From the NCBI RefSeq assembly GCF_025753795.1, contig NZ_JAOWPS010000004.1, positions 620,001 through 684,000 on the forward strand: a stretch of 64,000 bases of DNA, given 5' to 3'. Position numbers and translations under genes: made by a program. The notes under the pieces are model-generated. The model saw nothing but the letters and a program-made list of their open reading frames with translations, was not told where the DNA came from and ran no database searches. Shown here piece after piece: positions 56,587 to 64,000 of this stretch. This stretch comes from Mesorhizobium sp. YC-39 (GTDB lineage: Bacteria; Pseudomonadota; Alphaproteobacteria; Rhizobiales; Rhizobiaceae). The stretch's first letter is position 1; each line of letters starts with the position of its first letter.

Positions 56587-57456
56587 ATGGTCTTCAAGCG
56601 AGTTGGTCAATCGAAAGCGCCGCAACGGGCTGTTTTCCTGGCGCTTTCGGTGGTTGTTCCGTCGCTTTTCCTGTCGGCCTGCATGTCGTCCGAGAAGGAT
56701 GTCGACCTGTCGACCTATGTCGAGCAGACCGAGCCAGCCGACGTTCTCTACAATCAAGGCCTTGCCAATCTGAATGCCGGCCGCCTGGACGAGGCGAGCA
56801 AGAAGTTCGACGCGGTCGACCGCCAGCACCCCTATTCGGAATTCGCCCGCAAATCGATGGTGATGGGTGCCTTCGCCGACTATCGTAAGGGAAGCTATGA
56901 CGAGGCGATCGGTTCGGCCAAGCGCTATCTCACGCTCTACCCGTCGACGGACGACGCGGCCTACGCCCAGTACATTATCGGGCTGAGCTACTACCGGCAG
57001 ATCAAGGACGTCACCCAGGACCAGAAGGAAGCGCGTCAGACCGTGCAGACCATGCAGGATCTGGTGACGCGCTGGCCAGATTCGGAATATGTCGACGACG
57101 CCAAGGAAAAGATCCGCTTCGCCACCGATCAGCTCGCCGGCAAGGAGATGCAGATCGGCCGCTACTATCTCGAACGGCGCGAATACATCGCCGCCGTCAA
57201 GCGGTTCCGCACCGTGGTGGAGAACTATTCCAACACGCGCCATGTCGAGGAGGCGCTCGCGCGTCTTACCGAAAGCTATTATGCGATGGGTCTGACATCC
57301 GAAGCGCAGACCGCCGCCGCCGTGCTCGGCACCAATTACCCCGACAGCCAGTGGTACAAGGATTCCTACAAGCTCCTGCAAAGCAATGGGCTTGCGCCGC
57401 GCGAGAATGCCGGGTCATGGATATCCAAGGCCGGGAAGCTGATCACCGGCGCCTGA
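56587..57456 (+). CDS. bamD: outer membrane assembly lipoprotein BamD
   Basis: 289 aa. Lipoprotein signal ending in LFLSAC (Cys32). Five TPR-like repeats follow: VLYNQGLANLNAGRLDEASKKFDAVDRQHPYSE and similar. The motif DAAYAQYIIGLSYYRQI is characteristic. It binds BamA and chaperones outer membrane protein insertion. The start at 56587 gives the signal peptide; the frame stays open upstream through the repeat. Close to recN (13 bp apart). Confidence 0.93.
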   Translation: MVFKRVGQSKAPQRAVFLALSVVVPSLFLSACMSSEKDVDLSTYVEQTEPADVLYNQGLANLNAGRLDEASKKFDAVDRQHPYSEFARKSMVMGAFADYRKGSYDEAIGSAKRYLTLYPSTDDAAYAQYIIGLSYYRQIKDVTQDQKEARQTVQTMQDLVTRWPDSEYVDDAKEKIRFATDQLAGKEMQIGRYYLERREYIAAVKRFRTVVENYSNTRHVEEALARLTESYYAMGLTSEAQTAAAVLGTNYPDSQWYKDSYKLLQSNGLAPRENAGSWISKAGKLITGA

Positions 57457-57469
57457 TGCAGGCGTAGCG

Positions 57470-59143
57470 ATGCTTTCCAGATTGTCGATCCGCGATATCG
57501 TTCTGATCGAGAAGCTGGACATCGACTTCTCGTCCGGCCTTTCGGTGCTGACCGGCGAAACCGGAGCCGGGAAATCCATCCTGCTCGACGCGCTGTCGCT
57601 GGCGCTCGGCGCCCGCGGCGATGCCTCGCTGGTGCGCCATGGCGCGGCGCAAGGCCAGGTCATCGCCGTGTTCGATGTGCCGCGCAACCATCCTGCCCGC
57701 CTGTTGCTTGCCAACAACGCCATCGAGGATGACGGCGACATCATCCTGCGGCGCGTGCAGACGGCGGACGGCCGCACCCGCGTCTTCGTCAACGACCAGC
57801 CTTCCAGCGTGACGCTGATGCGCGATGTCGGCCACGCTCTGGTCGAGATCCACGGCCAGCACGATGAGCGCGCCCTGGTCGACCCAGGCGCGCATCGCGA
57901 ATTGCTGGACAGTTTCGGCGGCCATCTCGGCGCGGTCCGGGCGACCGGCGAAGCGTGGCGCTACTGGCGGGGCTGCGAGCAGGACCTGGCCAAGCACCGC
58001 GCCAAGGTCGAGGCGGCGGCCCGCGAGGCCGACTATCTCAGGGCCGCGGTCGCCGAATTGACGAAGCTCGATCCCCAGCCCGGCGAAGAGACCGAGCTGG
58101 CGGAACTGCGCGCCACGATGATGCGGGCGGAAAAGATCGCCTCGGAAATCCATGACGCGCAGGATGTGCTTTCCGGGCCGTCCTCGCCCTTGCCGCAGCT
58201 CGCAAGCCTTTTGCGTCGCCTGCAGCGCAAGGTAACGGAAGCGCCGGGTCTGCTCGACGATGTGGTCAAGTCGCTCGACGAGGCGATGTTGTCGCTCGAC
58301 GCGGCGCAGTCCGGTGTCGAAGCCGCCCTGCGCGCCACCGAATACGATCCGCAGCGATTGGAGAAGGCGGAAGAGCGGCTGTTTTCGCTGCGCGCCGCCT
58401 CGCGCAAGCATAGCGTCGCGGTCGACGATTTGGCGCAGCTGCGTGACACGATGGCCGCCGATCTCGCCGATCTCGATGCCGGCGAGGAGCGCCTGCACGG
58501 GCTGGAAAAGCAGGCGGCGGCCGCGCGCGAGGCCTACGACATTTCGGCGGCACAGCTGTCGTCGCTTCGCCATGCGGCGGCCATCGGGCTGACGAAGGCC
58601 GTCATGGCCGAATTGCCGGCGCTGAAACTCGAACGGGCCGAATTCATCGTCGAAATGACGAGCGCGGCCGAGAGCCGCATGGAAGAAGGCATCGACCAGG
58701 TCGAGTTCTGGGTGCGCACCAATCCCGGCACCAGGCCTGGTCCGATGATGAAGGTGGCTTCCGGTGGCGAGCTGTCGCGCTTCCTGCTGGCGCTGAAGGT
58801 GGCGCTGGCCGACCGCGGCTCGGCACCGACGCTGGTCTTCGATGAGATCGACACTGGCGTTGGCGGCGCCGTAGCGGACGCTATCGGCCAGCGGCTGGCG
58901 CGGCTGTCGAAGCGCGTTCAGGTGCTTTCGGTTACGCACGCGCCACAAGTCGCGGCGCGCGCGGCAACGCATTTCCTGATCTCCAAATCCGGCGGCGCCG
59001 ACAGGGTTGCAACCGGCATCGCCGAGATGGACCGGGCGGCGCGCCAGGAAGAGATCGCCCGCATGCTGGCCGGCGCGACCATCACCGACGAAGCCCGCGC
59101 CGCGGCCGAGCGGCTGCTGCGCGAGAATACAGCCGCGGCATAG
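57470..59143 (+). CDS. recN: DNA repair protein RecN
   Basis: 557 aa. SMC-like: N-terminal MLSRLSIRDIVLIEKLDIDF and Walker A TGETGAGKSILLDALSLALG near residue 32, HGQHDERALVDP near 140, two coiled-coil arms (about 150-360), then SGGELSRFLLALKVAL signature and Walker B TLVFDEIDTGVGG. It acts early in double-strand break repair. It may share a transcript with bamD, as the gap is 13 bp. No LexA box was seen. Confidence 0.95.
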   Translation: MLSRLSIRDIVLIEKLDIDFSSGLSVLTGETGAGKSILLDALSLALGARGDASLVRHGAAQGQVIAVFDVPRNHPARLLLANNAIEDDGDIILRRVQTADGRTRVFVNDQPSSVTLMRDVGHALVEIHGQHDERALVDPGAHRELLDSFGGHLGAVRATGEAWRYWRGCEQDLAKHRAKVEAAAREADYLRAAVAELTKLDPQPGEETELAELRATMMRAEKIASEIHDAQDVLSGPSSPLPQLASLLRRLQRKVTEAPGLLDDVVKSLDEAMLSLDAAQSGVEAALRATEYDPQRLEKAEERLFSLRAASRKHSVAVDDLAQLRDTMAADLADLDAGEERLHGLEKQAAAAREAYDISAAQLSSLRHAAAIGLTKAVMAELPALKLERAEFIVEMTSAAESRMEEGIDQVEFWVRTNPGTRPGPMMKVASGGELSRFLLALKVALADRGSAPTLVFDEIDTGVGGAVADAIGQRLARLSKRVQVLSVTHAPQVAARAATHFLISKSGGADRVATGIAEMDRAARQEEIARMLAGATITDEARAAAERLLRENTAAA

Positions 59144-59235
59144 CCACGCGCCATCCGATACAAGCCCGGCCTTTCGGACAGAGTCAGGATATGGCTCCAT
59201 CCCGCTGTTCAGGAATGATTTTCCGGGGCCTGGTC

Positions 59236-59251
59236 TCTCCCTCACGGGAGA
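59236..59251 (+). terminator. hairpin between recN and ligA
   Basis: TCTCCC-TCAC-GGGAGA, a perfect six-base stem, followed by a moderately T-rich stretch. About 93 bases after the recN stop. Possible weak terminator. Confidence 0.4.
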
Positions 59252-59293
59252 ATCCTGTTCTATTGTGTCGCGCCACGTCCAGGGAAGAAAAAC

Positions 59294-61501
59294 ATGTCCG
59301 AAAAACCAGTCGATTCGCTGAACGAAAGCGAGGCAGCCAGCGAGCTGAAGCGGCTGGCGGCGGAGATCGCCGAGCACGACCGGCGCTACCATACCGAAGA
59401 CGCGCCGATAATCACGGACGCGGAATATGACGCGCTGACGCGGCGCAATCTCGCCATCGAGGAACGCTTCCCCACCTTGGTGCGCGAGGATTCGCCATCG
59501 CGCCGGGTCGGCGCGCCGCCGGCGGAAGGCTTTGCCAAGGTGCGCCATGCGGTGCCGATGCTCAGCCTCGCCAAGGCCTATACCGACCAGGACGTTACCG
59601 ACTTCATCGAACGCGGCCGGCGATTCTTCGACCGCGACAAGGACCTGGACATCGCCTTTACGGCTGAGCCAAAGATCGACGGGCTGTCGGCTTCGCTGCG
59701 CTATGAAGGTGGTGTGTTCGTGCAGGGCGCGACGCGCGGTGACGGCACCGTCGGCGAGGACATCACCGCCAATCTCAGGACGATCGCTGACATTCCCAAG
59801 CACCTGAAAGGCACAGGCTGGCCTGATGTCATCGAGATTCGCGGCGAGGTCTATATGACCTATGCGGAATTCGAGGCGCTGAAGGAGCGGTCGGCGGCGG
59901 CCGGCGGCCAGGACTACGTCAATCCGCGCAACACGGCGGCCGGGTCGCTGCGCCAGAAAGATCCATCCGTCACCGCCAGCCGCAATCTCAAATTCTTTGC
60001 CTATGCCTGGGGCTACACGACAGCGGATCCGGCTCCGACCCAATATGATTCGGTGCGGAAATTCGCGGAGTGGGGTTTCAAGATCAGTCCGCTGATGGTG
60101 CGGGCCAAATCGGTCGAGGAACTGGTTGCGCATTATCATCTGATCGAGGAGCGGCGCTCATCGCTGGGCTATGATATCGACGGCGTCGTCTACAAGGTCG
60201 ACCAGCTGGAGCTGCAGCGCCGATGGGGCTTCGTCACCGGCGAGCCACGCTGGGCCGTTGCCCACAAATTCCCGGCCGAACAGGCAATGACGACCGTGCA
60301 AAGGATCGACATTCAGGTCGGTCGCACCGGTACGCTGGCGCCGGTTGCACGGCTTGCGCCCGTCACGGTCGGCGGCGTGGTGGTCGAAAACGTCACGCTT
60401 CACAATGAAGACTACATCAAGGGCCTGGACAGCACCGGCCAGCCGATTCGTGACGGCATCGATGTGCGCGTCGGCGATACGGTGGTGATCCAGCGGGCAG
60501 GGGACGTTATCCCGCAGATCGTCAGCGTCGTCATCGACAAGCGGCCGGCCGCTGCCGTGCCGTATGAATTTCCGCACACCTGCCCGATCTGCGGCTCGCC
60601 AGCGACGCGCGAGATCAATGAGAAGACCGGCAAGGAAGATTCCCGCCGCCGCTGCACTGGCGAACTGATCTGCCCCGCGCAGACGGTGGAAGGATTGCGC
60701 CATTTCGTGTCACGCGGCGCTTTGGACATCGAGGGGCTGGGCGCCGAGAACATCGACATCTTCTTCAATGCGGGATTGATCAAGACGGCCGCCGACATCT
60801 TCACGCTTAGGGACCGCCGTCCCGCCGTCACCAAGGCGCTGGCCGAGCGGCGCGAGGAGCAGGCGAGGCAACGCGAAGCCGCATCGGGCAAGACGCGCAA
60901 GAATGTGCGCAGCGTCGAGGAACGCAATTACGAAGGCCTCGACAAGCTCTTTGCCGCCATCGACGCGCGCCGCGAACCGGAACTCGACCGCTTTATCTTC
61001 GCGCTGGGCATTCGCCATATCGGCGAAACGACGGCAGCCGTGCTTGCCCGGACCTTCTCGACCATCGAGGAGCTGATCCGCGTCGGCAAGGAGACGGCGG
61101 CGGCGGCCGACCCGCACAGCGTCTTCCCATCGATCAACGGCATTGGCGACACGGTGATCGGCGCGCTGCGCGACTTCTTCGGCAATGAACGCAATGACGA
61201 CGTGCTTGAAGCGCTGCTCAGGCAGGTCCATCCGAAGCCGTATGTTGTCGAGATTTCGGCGGACAGTGAAGTCGCCGGCAAGACGATCGTGTTCACGGGC
61301 ACGCTTGAAAAGATGACGCGCCCCGAGGCCAAGGCGATGGCGGAACGCCTCGGCGCCAAGGTCGCGGGCTCGGTTTCCGCGAAGACGGATCTGGTCGTTG
61401 CCGGACCGGGCGCTGGTTCCAAGCTCAAGCTCGCCACGGAACTCGGTATCGAGGTGATCGACGAGGATGCCTGGCTCGTGCGCATTGGCAAGGGATCGTG
61501 A
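59294..61501 (+). CDS. ligA: NAD-dependent DNA ligase LigA
   Basis: 735 aa. Ia domain with RRYHTEDAPIITDAEYD, adenylation domain with catalytic Lys127 in AEPKIDGLSASLRY, OB fold (TGTLAPVARLAPVTVGGVVV), a Cys4 zinc finger (CPICGS...CTGELICPAQ), HhH repeats, and a C-terminal BRCT domain (GKTIVFTGTLEKMTRPEAK). It seals Okazaki fragments and repair nicks. It is longer than the E. coli enzyme (671), owing partly to a charged insert near residues 519-550. The start has GGAAG upstream. Confidence 0.97.
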   Translation: MSEKPVDSLNESEAASELKRLAAEIAEHDRRYHTEDAPIITDAEYDALTRRNLAIEERFPTLVREDSPSRRVGAPPAEGFAKVRHAVPMLSLAKAYTDQDVTDFIERGRRFFDRDKDLDIAFTAEPKIDGLSASLRYEGGVFVQGATRGDGTVGEDITANLRTIADIPKHLKGTGWPDVIEIRGEVYMTYAEFEALKERSAAAGGQDYVNPRNTAAGSLRQKDPSVTASRNLKFFAYAWGYTTADPAPTQYDSVRKFAEWGFKISPLMVRAKSVEELVAHYHLIEERRSSLGYDIDGVVYKVDQLELQRRWGFVTGEPRWAVAHKFPAEQAMTTVQRIDIQVGRTGTLAPVARLAPVTVGGVVVENVTLHNEDYIKGLDSTGQPIRDGIDVRVGDTVVIQRAGDVIPQIVSVVIDKRPAAAVPYEFPHTCPICGSPATREINEKTGKEDSRRRCTGELICPAQTVEGLRHFVSRGALDIEGLGAENIDIFFNAGLIKTAADIFTLRDRRPAVTKALAERREEQARQREAASGKTRKNVRSVEERNYEGLDKLFAAIDARREPELDRFIFALGIRHIGETTAAVLARTFSTIEELIRVGKETAAAADPHSVFPSINGIGDTVIGALRDFFGNERNDDVLEALLRQVHPKPYVVEISADSEVAGKTIVFTGTLEKMTRPEAKAMAERLGAKVAGSVSAKTDLVVAGPGAGSKLKLATELGIEVIDEDAWLVRIGKGS

Positions 61502-62193
61502 TGGCAGGTGCATTCCAGGGTTTTGGGCAGAAGGCCATTCCGTTCTTGAAGGCGCTCGATTTCCATCAGAGCCGGGAGTGGTTCCAGGAAAACCGCGGTC
61601 TCTACGAAAGCGAGCTTTATGAGCCGTTCGCAGATCTCGTCGAGACGCTCTCCGAACGCTTCGCAGCAGTGGGACTGGGCTTGCGCGGCGATCGCAAGAA
61701 GTCGCTATTCCGCATCAACCGCGACGTGCGCTTTGCCAAGGACAAGCGGCCCTACAACAGCCATCTGTCGGCCATCCTGTCGCCGGACGGCACCAAGATG
61801 GAGCAGGGCGTGTTCTTCGTTTACATCGGGCTTGACCGTTGCTTTGCCGGCGTTGCCTGGTGGCAGCCTGGCCCGGAGCTGCTGCAGGCCATGCGAAAGG
61901 CGATCGCGACGAAACCGGCGGAATTCCGCGGCCTGATTGGGAGGCTGAAGAAGGCCGGCCTCGACCTCGACACGGAAGGGTGCATGAAGCGCGCGCCACG
62001 CGGTTTCGAGCATGTCACGGAGGCCGATCTCGCCCAGGCTGTCCGCAACCGGCATTTCGCCGTCCGCCACACGATCGAGCCGGCCGGAATCCACACGCCG
62101 GCCCTGGTCGAAGAGCTTGTCGATTTCACCTTGCGCGCCAGGCCGCTGCTCGACTGGGGCAGGGCGATCCAGGGGAAAGTCTCGACGAGTTAA
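61501..62193 (+). CDS. DUF2461 domain-containing protein
   Basis: 230 aa. It matches DUF2461 (TIGR02453) by DFHQSREWFQENRGLYE, GDRKKSLFRINRDVRFAKDKRPYNSHLSAIL and YIGLDRCFAGVAWWQPGPELLQAMRKAI. The function is unknown; it is cytoplasmic with no membrane segment. Its ATG overlaps the ligA stop by one base, so it is probably translated from the ligA message. A link to DNA metabolism is only suggested by this. Confidence 0.85.
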   Translation: MAGAFQGFGQKAIPFLKALDFHQSREWFQENRGLYESELYEPFADLVETLSERFAAVGLGLRGDRKKSLFRINRDVRFAKDKRPYNSHLSAILSPDGTKMEQGVFFVYIGLDRCFAGVAWWQPGPELLQAMRKAIATKPAEFRGLIGRLKKAGLDLDTEGCMKRAPRGFEHVTEADLAQAVRNRHFAVRHTIEPAGIHTPALVEELVDFTLRARPLLDWGRAIQGKVSTS

Positions 62194-62222
62194 GTTTGCC
62201 GGGTTTGGTCGCGGATGCGGTG

Positions 62223-62981
62223 TTACATCCGCATCAAAAGACCACCGTCAACGGGAAGCTCAATGCCGGTGATGTAGCTTGCTGCGTCGGAGAGCAGGAA
62301 GAGTGCTGCGTTGGCCATGTCCTGCGGCGTGCCGATCCGTCCGAGCGGAGCGTAACTGGCGACCGTAGAGCGCTTTTCCTCGGTGTCCCAGCGTGCCTGC
62401 AGCGGCGTCAGCGTCATGCCCGGACAGATGGCGTTCGAGCGGATGCGGTCCCCGGCAAGCTGCATGGCCAGCGATTTTGACAGAGCGCAGACGCCGGCTT
62501 TCGACGCCTGGTAGGCATCCTGCGGGTTCGGGTCGCCGCGATACCACTGGATGGTCGAGAAGTGCACCATGGCCCCGCCGCGTCCGCCAGAGCGCATGTA
62601 GGGAACGACCGATCGGGCCGTGTGCACAAAGGACTTCAGGTTGATCTTGAAGACCTCGTCCCAGACGTCGAGATCCATGTCGAGAGCCGACCTGTCGCGG
62701 CCGAACCACAGCACGCCGGCGACATTGGCGAGATAGTCGATGCCACCGCGCTCGCGGCCCGCCGTGCCGACGACCTGTTCGACGAAGGCGGCGTCGGTGA
62801 GATCGCCCTGTGCGAAAGTGAGCCTGTCGTCATAGGAGGCGAGGGACGCCGGACGAGCTTTCACGTCGATGGCGGTAACGGATGCTCCCGCTTCGAGCAG
62901 CGCCAGCGCGATGGCTTCGCCCATGCCGCCACCGGCGCCGGCGACAACCGCGTGCCTGCCGGTGAAATCATAAACGATCAT
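62223..62981 (-). CDS. short-chain dehydrogenase/reductase
   Basis: 252 aa from MIVYDF, with GAGGGCAAG upstream. Classical SDR: cofactor loop AGAGGGMG near residue 14, acidic Asp after beta 2 (AIDVKA) favouring NAD, NVAGVLW near residue 87, catalytic Ser in HFSTIQW, and YQASK holding Tyr and Lys. The C-terminal IELPVDGGLL matches the family. Substrate not identifiable. It is divergent from an aldehyde dehydrogenase, so the pair may act in one oxidation pathway. Confidence 0.9.
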   Translation of the reverse strand: MIVYDFTGRHAVVAGAGGGMGEAIALALLEAGASVTAIDVKARPASLASYDDRLTFAQGDLTDAAFVEQVVGTAGRERGGIDYLANVAGVLWFGRDRSALDMDLDVWDEVFKINLKSFVHTARSVVPYMRSGGRGGAMVHFSTIQWYRGDPNPQDAYQASKAGVCALSKSLAMQLAGDRIRSNAICPGMTLTPLQARWDTEEKRSTVASYAPLGRIGTPQDMANAALFLLSDAASYITGIELPVDGGLLMRM

Positions 62982-63119
62982 CTGCTTGCCCTCATGTGCT
63001 CCGCCCAACGCGCGATCGCCGGACAATAGGGGCGGATAAAAATTCCATCAAGCGGTATTAGAAAAAATTTGCCAAAATGGAAAATAGCGATATCGTGCCG
63101 GGATGACTTCCCAGTTCGA

Positions 63120-64000
63120 ATGGATTTCAAGACCATGAATTTGCATCCCGGCGCGCGGACCTTCTCCGTGACCTCTCCCGTCGACGGCTCGACCTATGTG
63201 ACGCGCTTCTATGCCGACGGCACGGCAATCGAGGCCGCGCTGACGCGGGCCCGGGCCGCCTTGCCGTCCTGGCGGCGGGTGCCGCTGGCCGAGAGGCTGG
63301 CGATCCTGCTGCGCTTCGGCGAAGAGATGAAGGCCCGGGCCGCACCGCTCGCCGAAATGGTCGCGTGGCAGATCGGCCGGCCGCTGTGGCAGGCCGACGA
63401 GACGCCGCGCCTGGCGCTGATCGGGCAGTTGCTTGCCGACGTCGCGCCGGAAACGCTGGCCGACGTGCCTTATCCCTCGGATGAGAACATCCGCCGCTAT
63501 GCCCGGCCGGTGGCGGGTGGCCTGCATCTGTCGATCTGCGCCTGGAACTATCCGACCGCCATGCTGGGCTATCTGATCACGGCGCCGCTTGCCGCCGGCA
63601 ATGTCGTGGTCTTCAAGCATTCGCCGCAGACACCGCTGATCGCGGAGGTGGCCGAGGAAGCCTTCCGCGCCGCCGGCGGTCCTGAAGGCGTGTTTCAGAG
63701 CCTGCATCTCGACCATGCCGATGCCGAACGGCTGATCGCGTCCGGTGCCTTCAATGCGGTGAACTTCATCGGTTCGGTCAATGGCGGCCGGCGCGTCCAT
63801 GCCGCCGCCGCCGGCACGTTCACGCAGGTGCATCTCGAGCTCGGCGGCAAGGACCCGACCTATGTGCGGGCCGATGCCGACCTCGAGGCGGCGATCCCGC
63901 AGATCGCCGAAGGCGCATACTCCAATGCCGGCCAGTCCTGCTGCTCGGTCGAGCGCATCTATGTCGACCAGGCGATCCATGACCGTTTCGTCGACGCCCT
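63120..64000 (+). CDS. aldehyde dehydrogenase family protein, truncated by window end
   Basis: First 293 or so residues of an ALDH; the frame is open to the edge. Seen are the ICAWNYPTAMLGYLITAPL segment, VVFKHSPQTPL (cofactor Lys), FIGSVNGG, the catalytic Glu in HLELGGKDPT, and the catalytic Cys in GQSCCSVER. It oxidises an aldehyde to a carboxylate with NAD(P). The start is ambiguous between 63120 and 63135; both are in frame, with weak ribosome sites. Divergent from the SDR gene. The substrate cannot be told from the part present. Confidence 0.9.
   Translation, partial: MDFKTMNLHPGARTFSVTSPVDGSTYVTRFYADGTAIEAALTRARAALPSWRRVPLAERLAILLRFGEEMKARAAPLAEMVAWQIGRPLWQADETPRLALIGQLLADVAPETLADVPYPSDENIRRYARPVAGGLHLSICAWNYPTAMLGYLITAPLAAGNVVVFKHSPQTPLIAEVAEEAFRAAGGPEGVFQSLHLDHADAERLIASGAFNAVNFIGSVNGGRRVHAAAAGTFTQVHLELGGKDPTYVRADADLEAAIPQIAEGAYSNAGQSCCSVERIYVDQAIHDRFVDA

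Noticed and set aside
57443..60139. A minus-strand open frame of about 900 codons opposite recN and ligA
   Set aside because: Same shadow effect; the plus strand carries complete conserved proteins.
63048..63980. A 310-codon minus-strand frame at the window end
   Set aside because: It is the shadow of the truncated aldehyde dehydrogenase, which has catalytic Glu and Cys motifs on the plus strand.

Overview
The window is GC-rich chromosomal DNA of an alphaproteobacterium. It most likely comes from the Hyphomicrobiales (Rhizobiales), and a Mesorhizobium-like member of the Phyllobacteriaceae fits best. The reasons are the division and cell-wall gene order running on into lpxC-bamD-recN-ligA, a betaine-lipid btaAB pair, an ArsR-methyltransferase fusion in front of metF, class A RNase P RNA, and short palindromic repeats of a style common in rhizobia. 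The assignment rests on protein and gene-order recognition, not on a database search.

Region 1 (1-14.5 kb) is mixed housekeeping and accessory DNA: a lipase-like hydrolase, secreted RNase T2, a GGDEF protein, EttA, trans-aconitate methyltransferase, a KAS III-like enzyme, a small lower-GC cassette (HxlR regulator, NAD(P)-binding reductase, SnoaL-like protein) bracketed by an 11-bp CTAG-containing repeat, a MOSC protein, a DUF2293-TrmO pair, and an ArsR/methyltransferase-metF operon behind a 16-bp perfect palindrome. A 28-codon membrane micro-ORF with a strong ribosome site lies just after metF.

Region 2 (14.7-33.3 kb) holds a DMT exporter, an ornithine-decarboxylase-like enzyme, four peptidoglycan hydrolases of different families (MltB-like, GH25, amidase_2, SLT), a serine hydrolase, a lower-GC pair (Tat-exported aspartoacylase-like protein and an Abhydrolase_9 membrane protein), btaAB with a Pho-box-like site, and a fused 5-oxoprolinase/hydantoinase that carries two in-frame copies of one palindromic repeat. 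rnpB lies at about 33.3-33.7 kb.

Region 3 (34.6-61.5 kb) is the dcw cluster. mraZ-rsmH-ftsL-ftsI-murE-murF-mraY-murD-ftsW-murG-murC-murB is nearly gapless, mostly with 1-4 bp overlaps. A 323-bp gap packed with eight GANTC sites follows, then ddl-ftsQ-ftsA-ftsZ, then lpxC, bamD, recN and ligA. Together these make lipid II, build the divisome, start lipid A synthesis, insert outer-membrane proteins and repair or ligate DNA. A three-repeat MraZ operator overlaps a candidate promoter about 185 bp upstream of mraZ.

The window ends with a DUF2461 protein, an SDR dehydrogenase, and a divergent aldehyde dehydrogenase cut by the window edge. No tRNA, rRNA, CRISPR array, transposase or phage gene was recognised. 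The most unusual signals are the in-frame palindromic insertions, the GANTC cluster, the competing hairpins after ftsZ, and the repeat-built N-terminus of FtsI.
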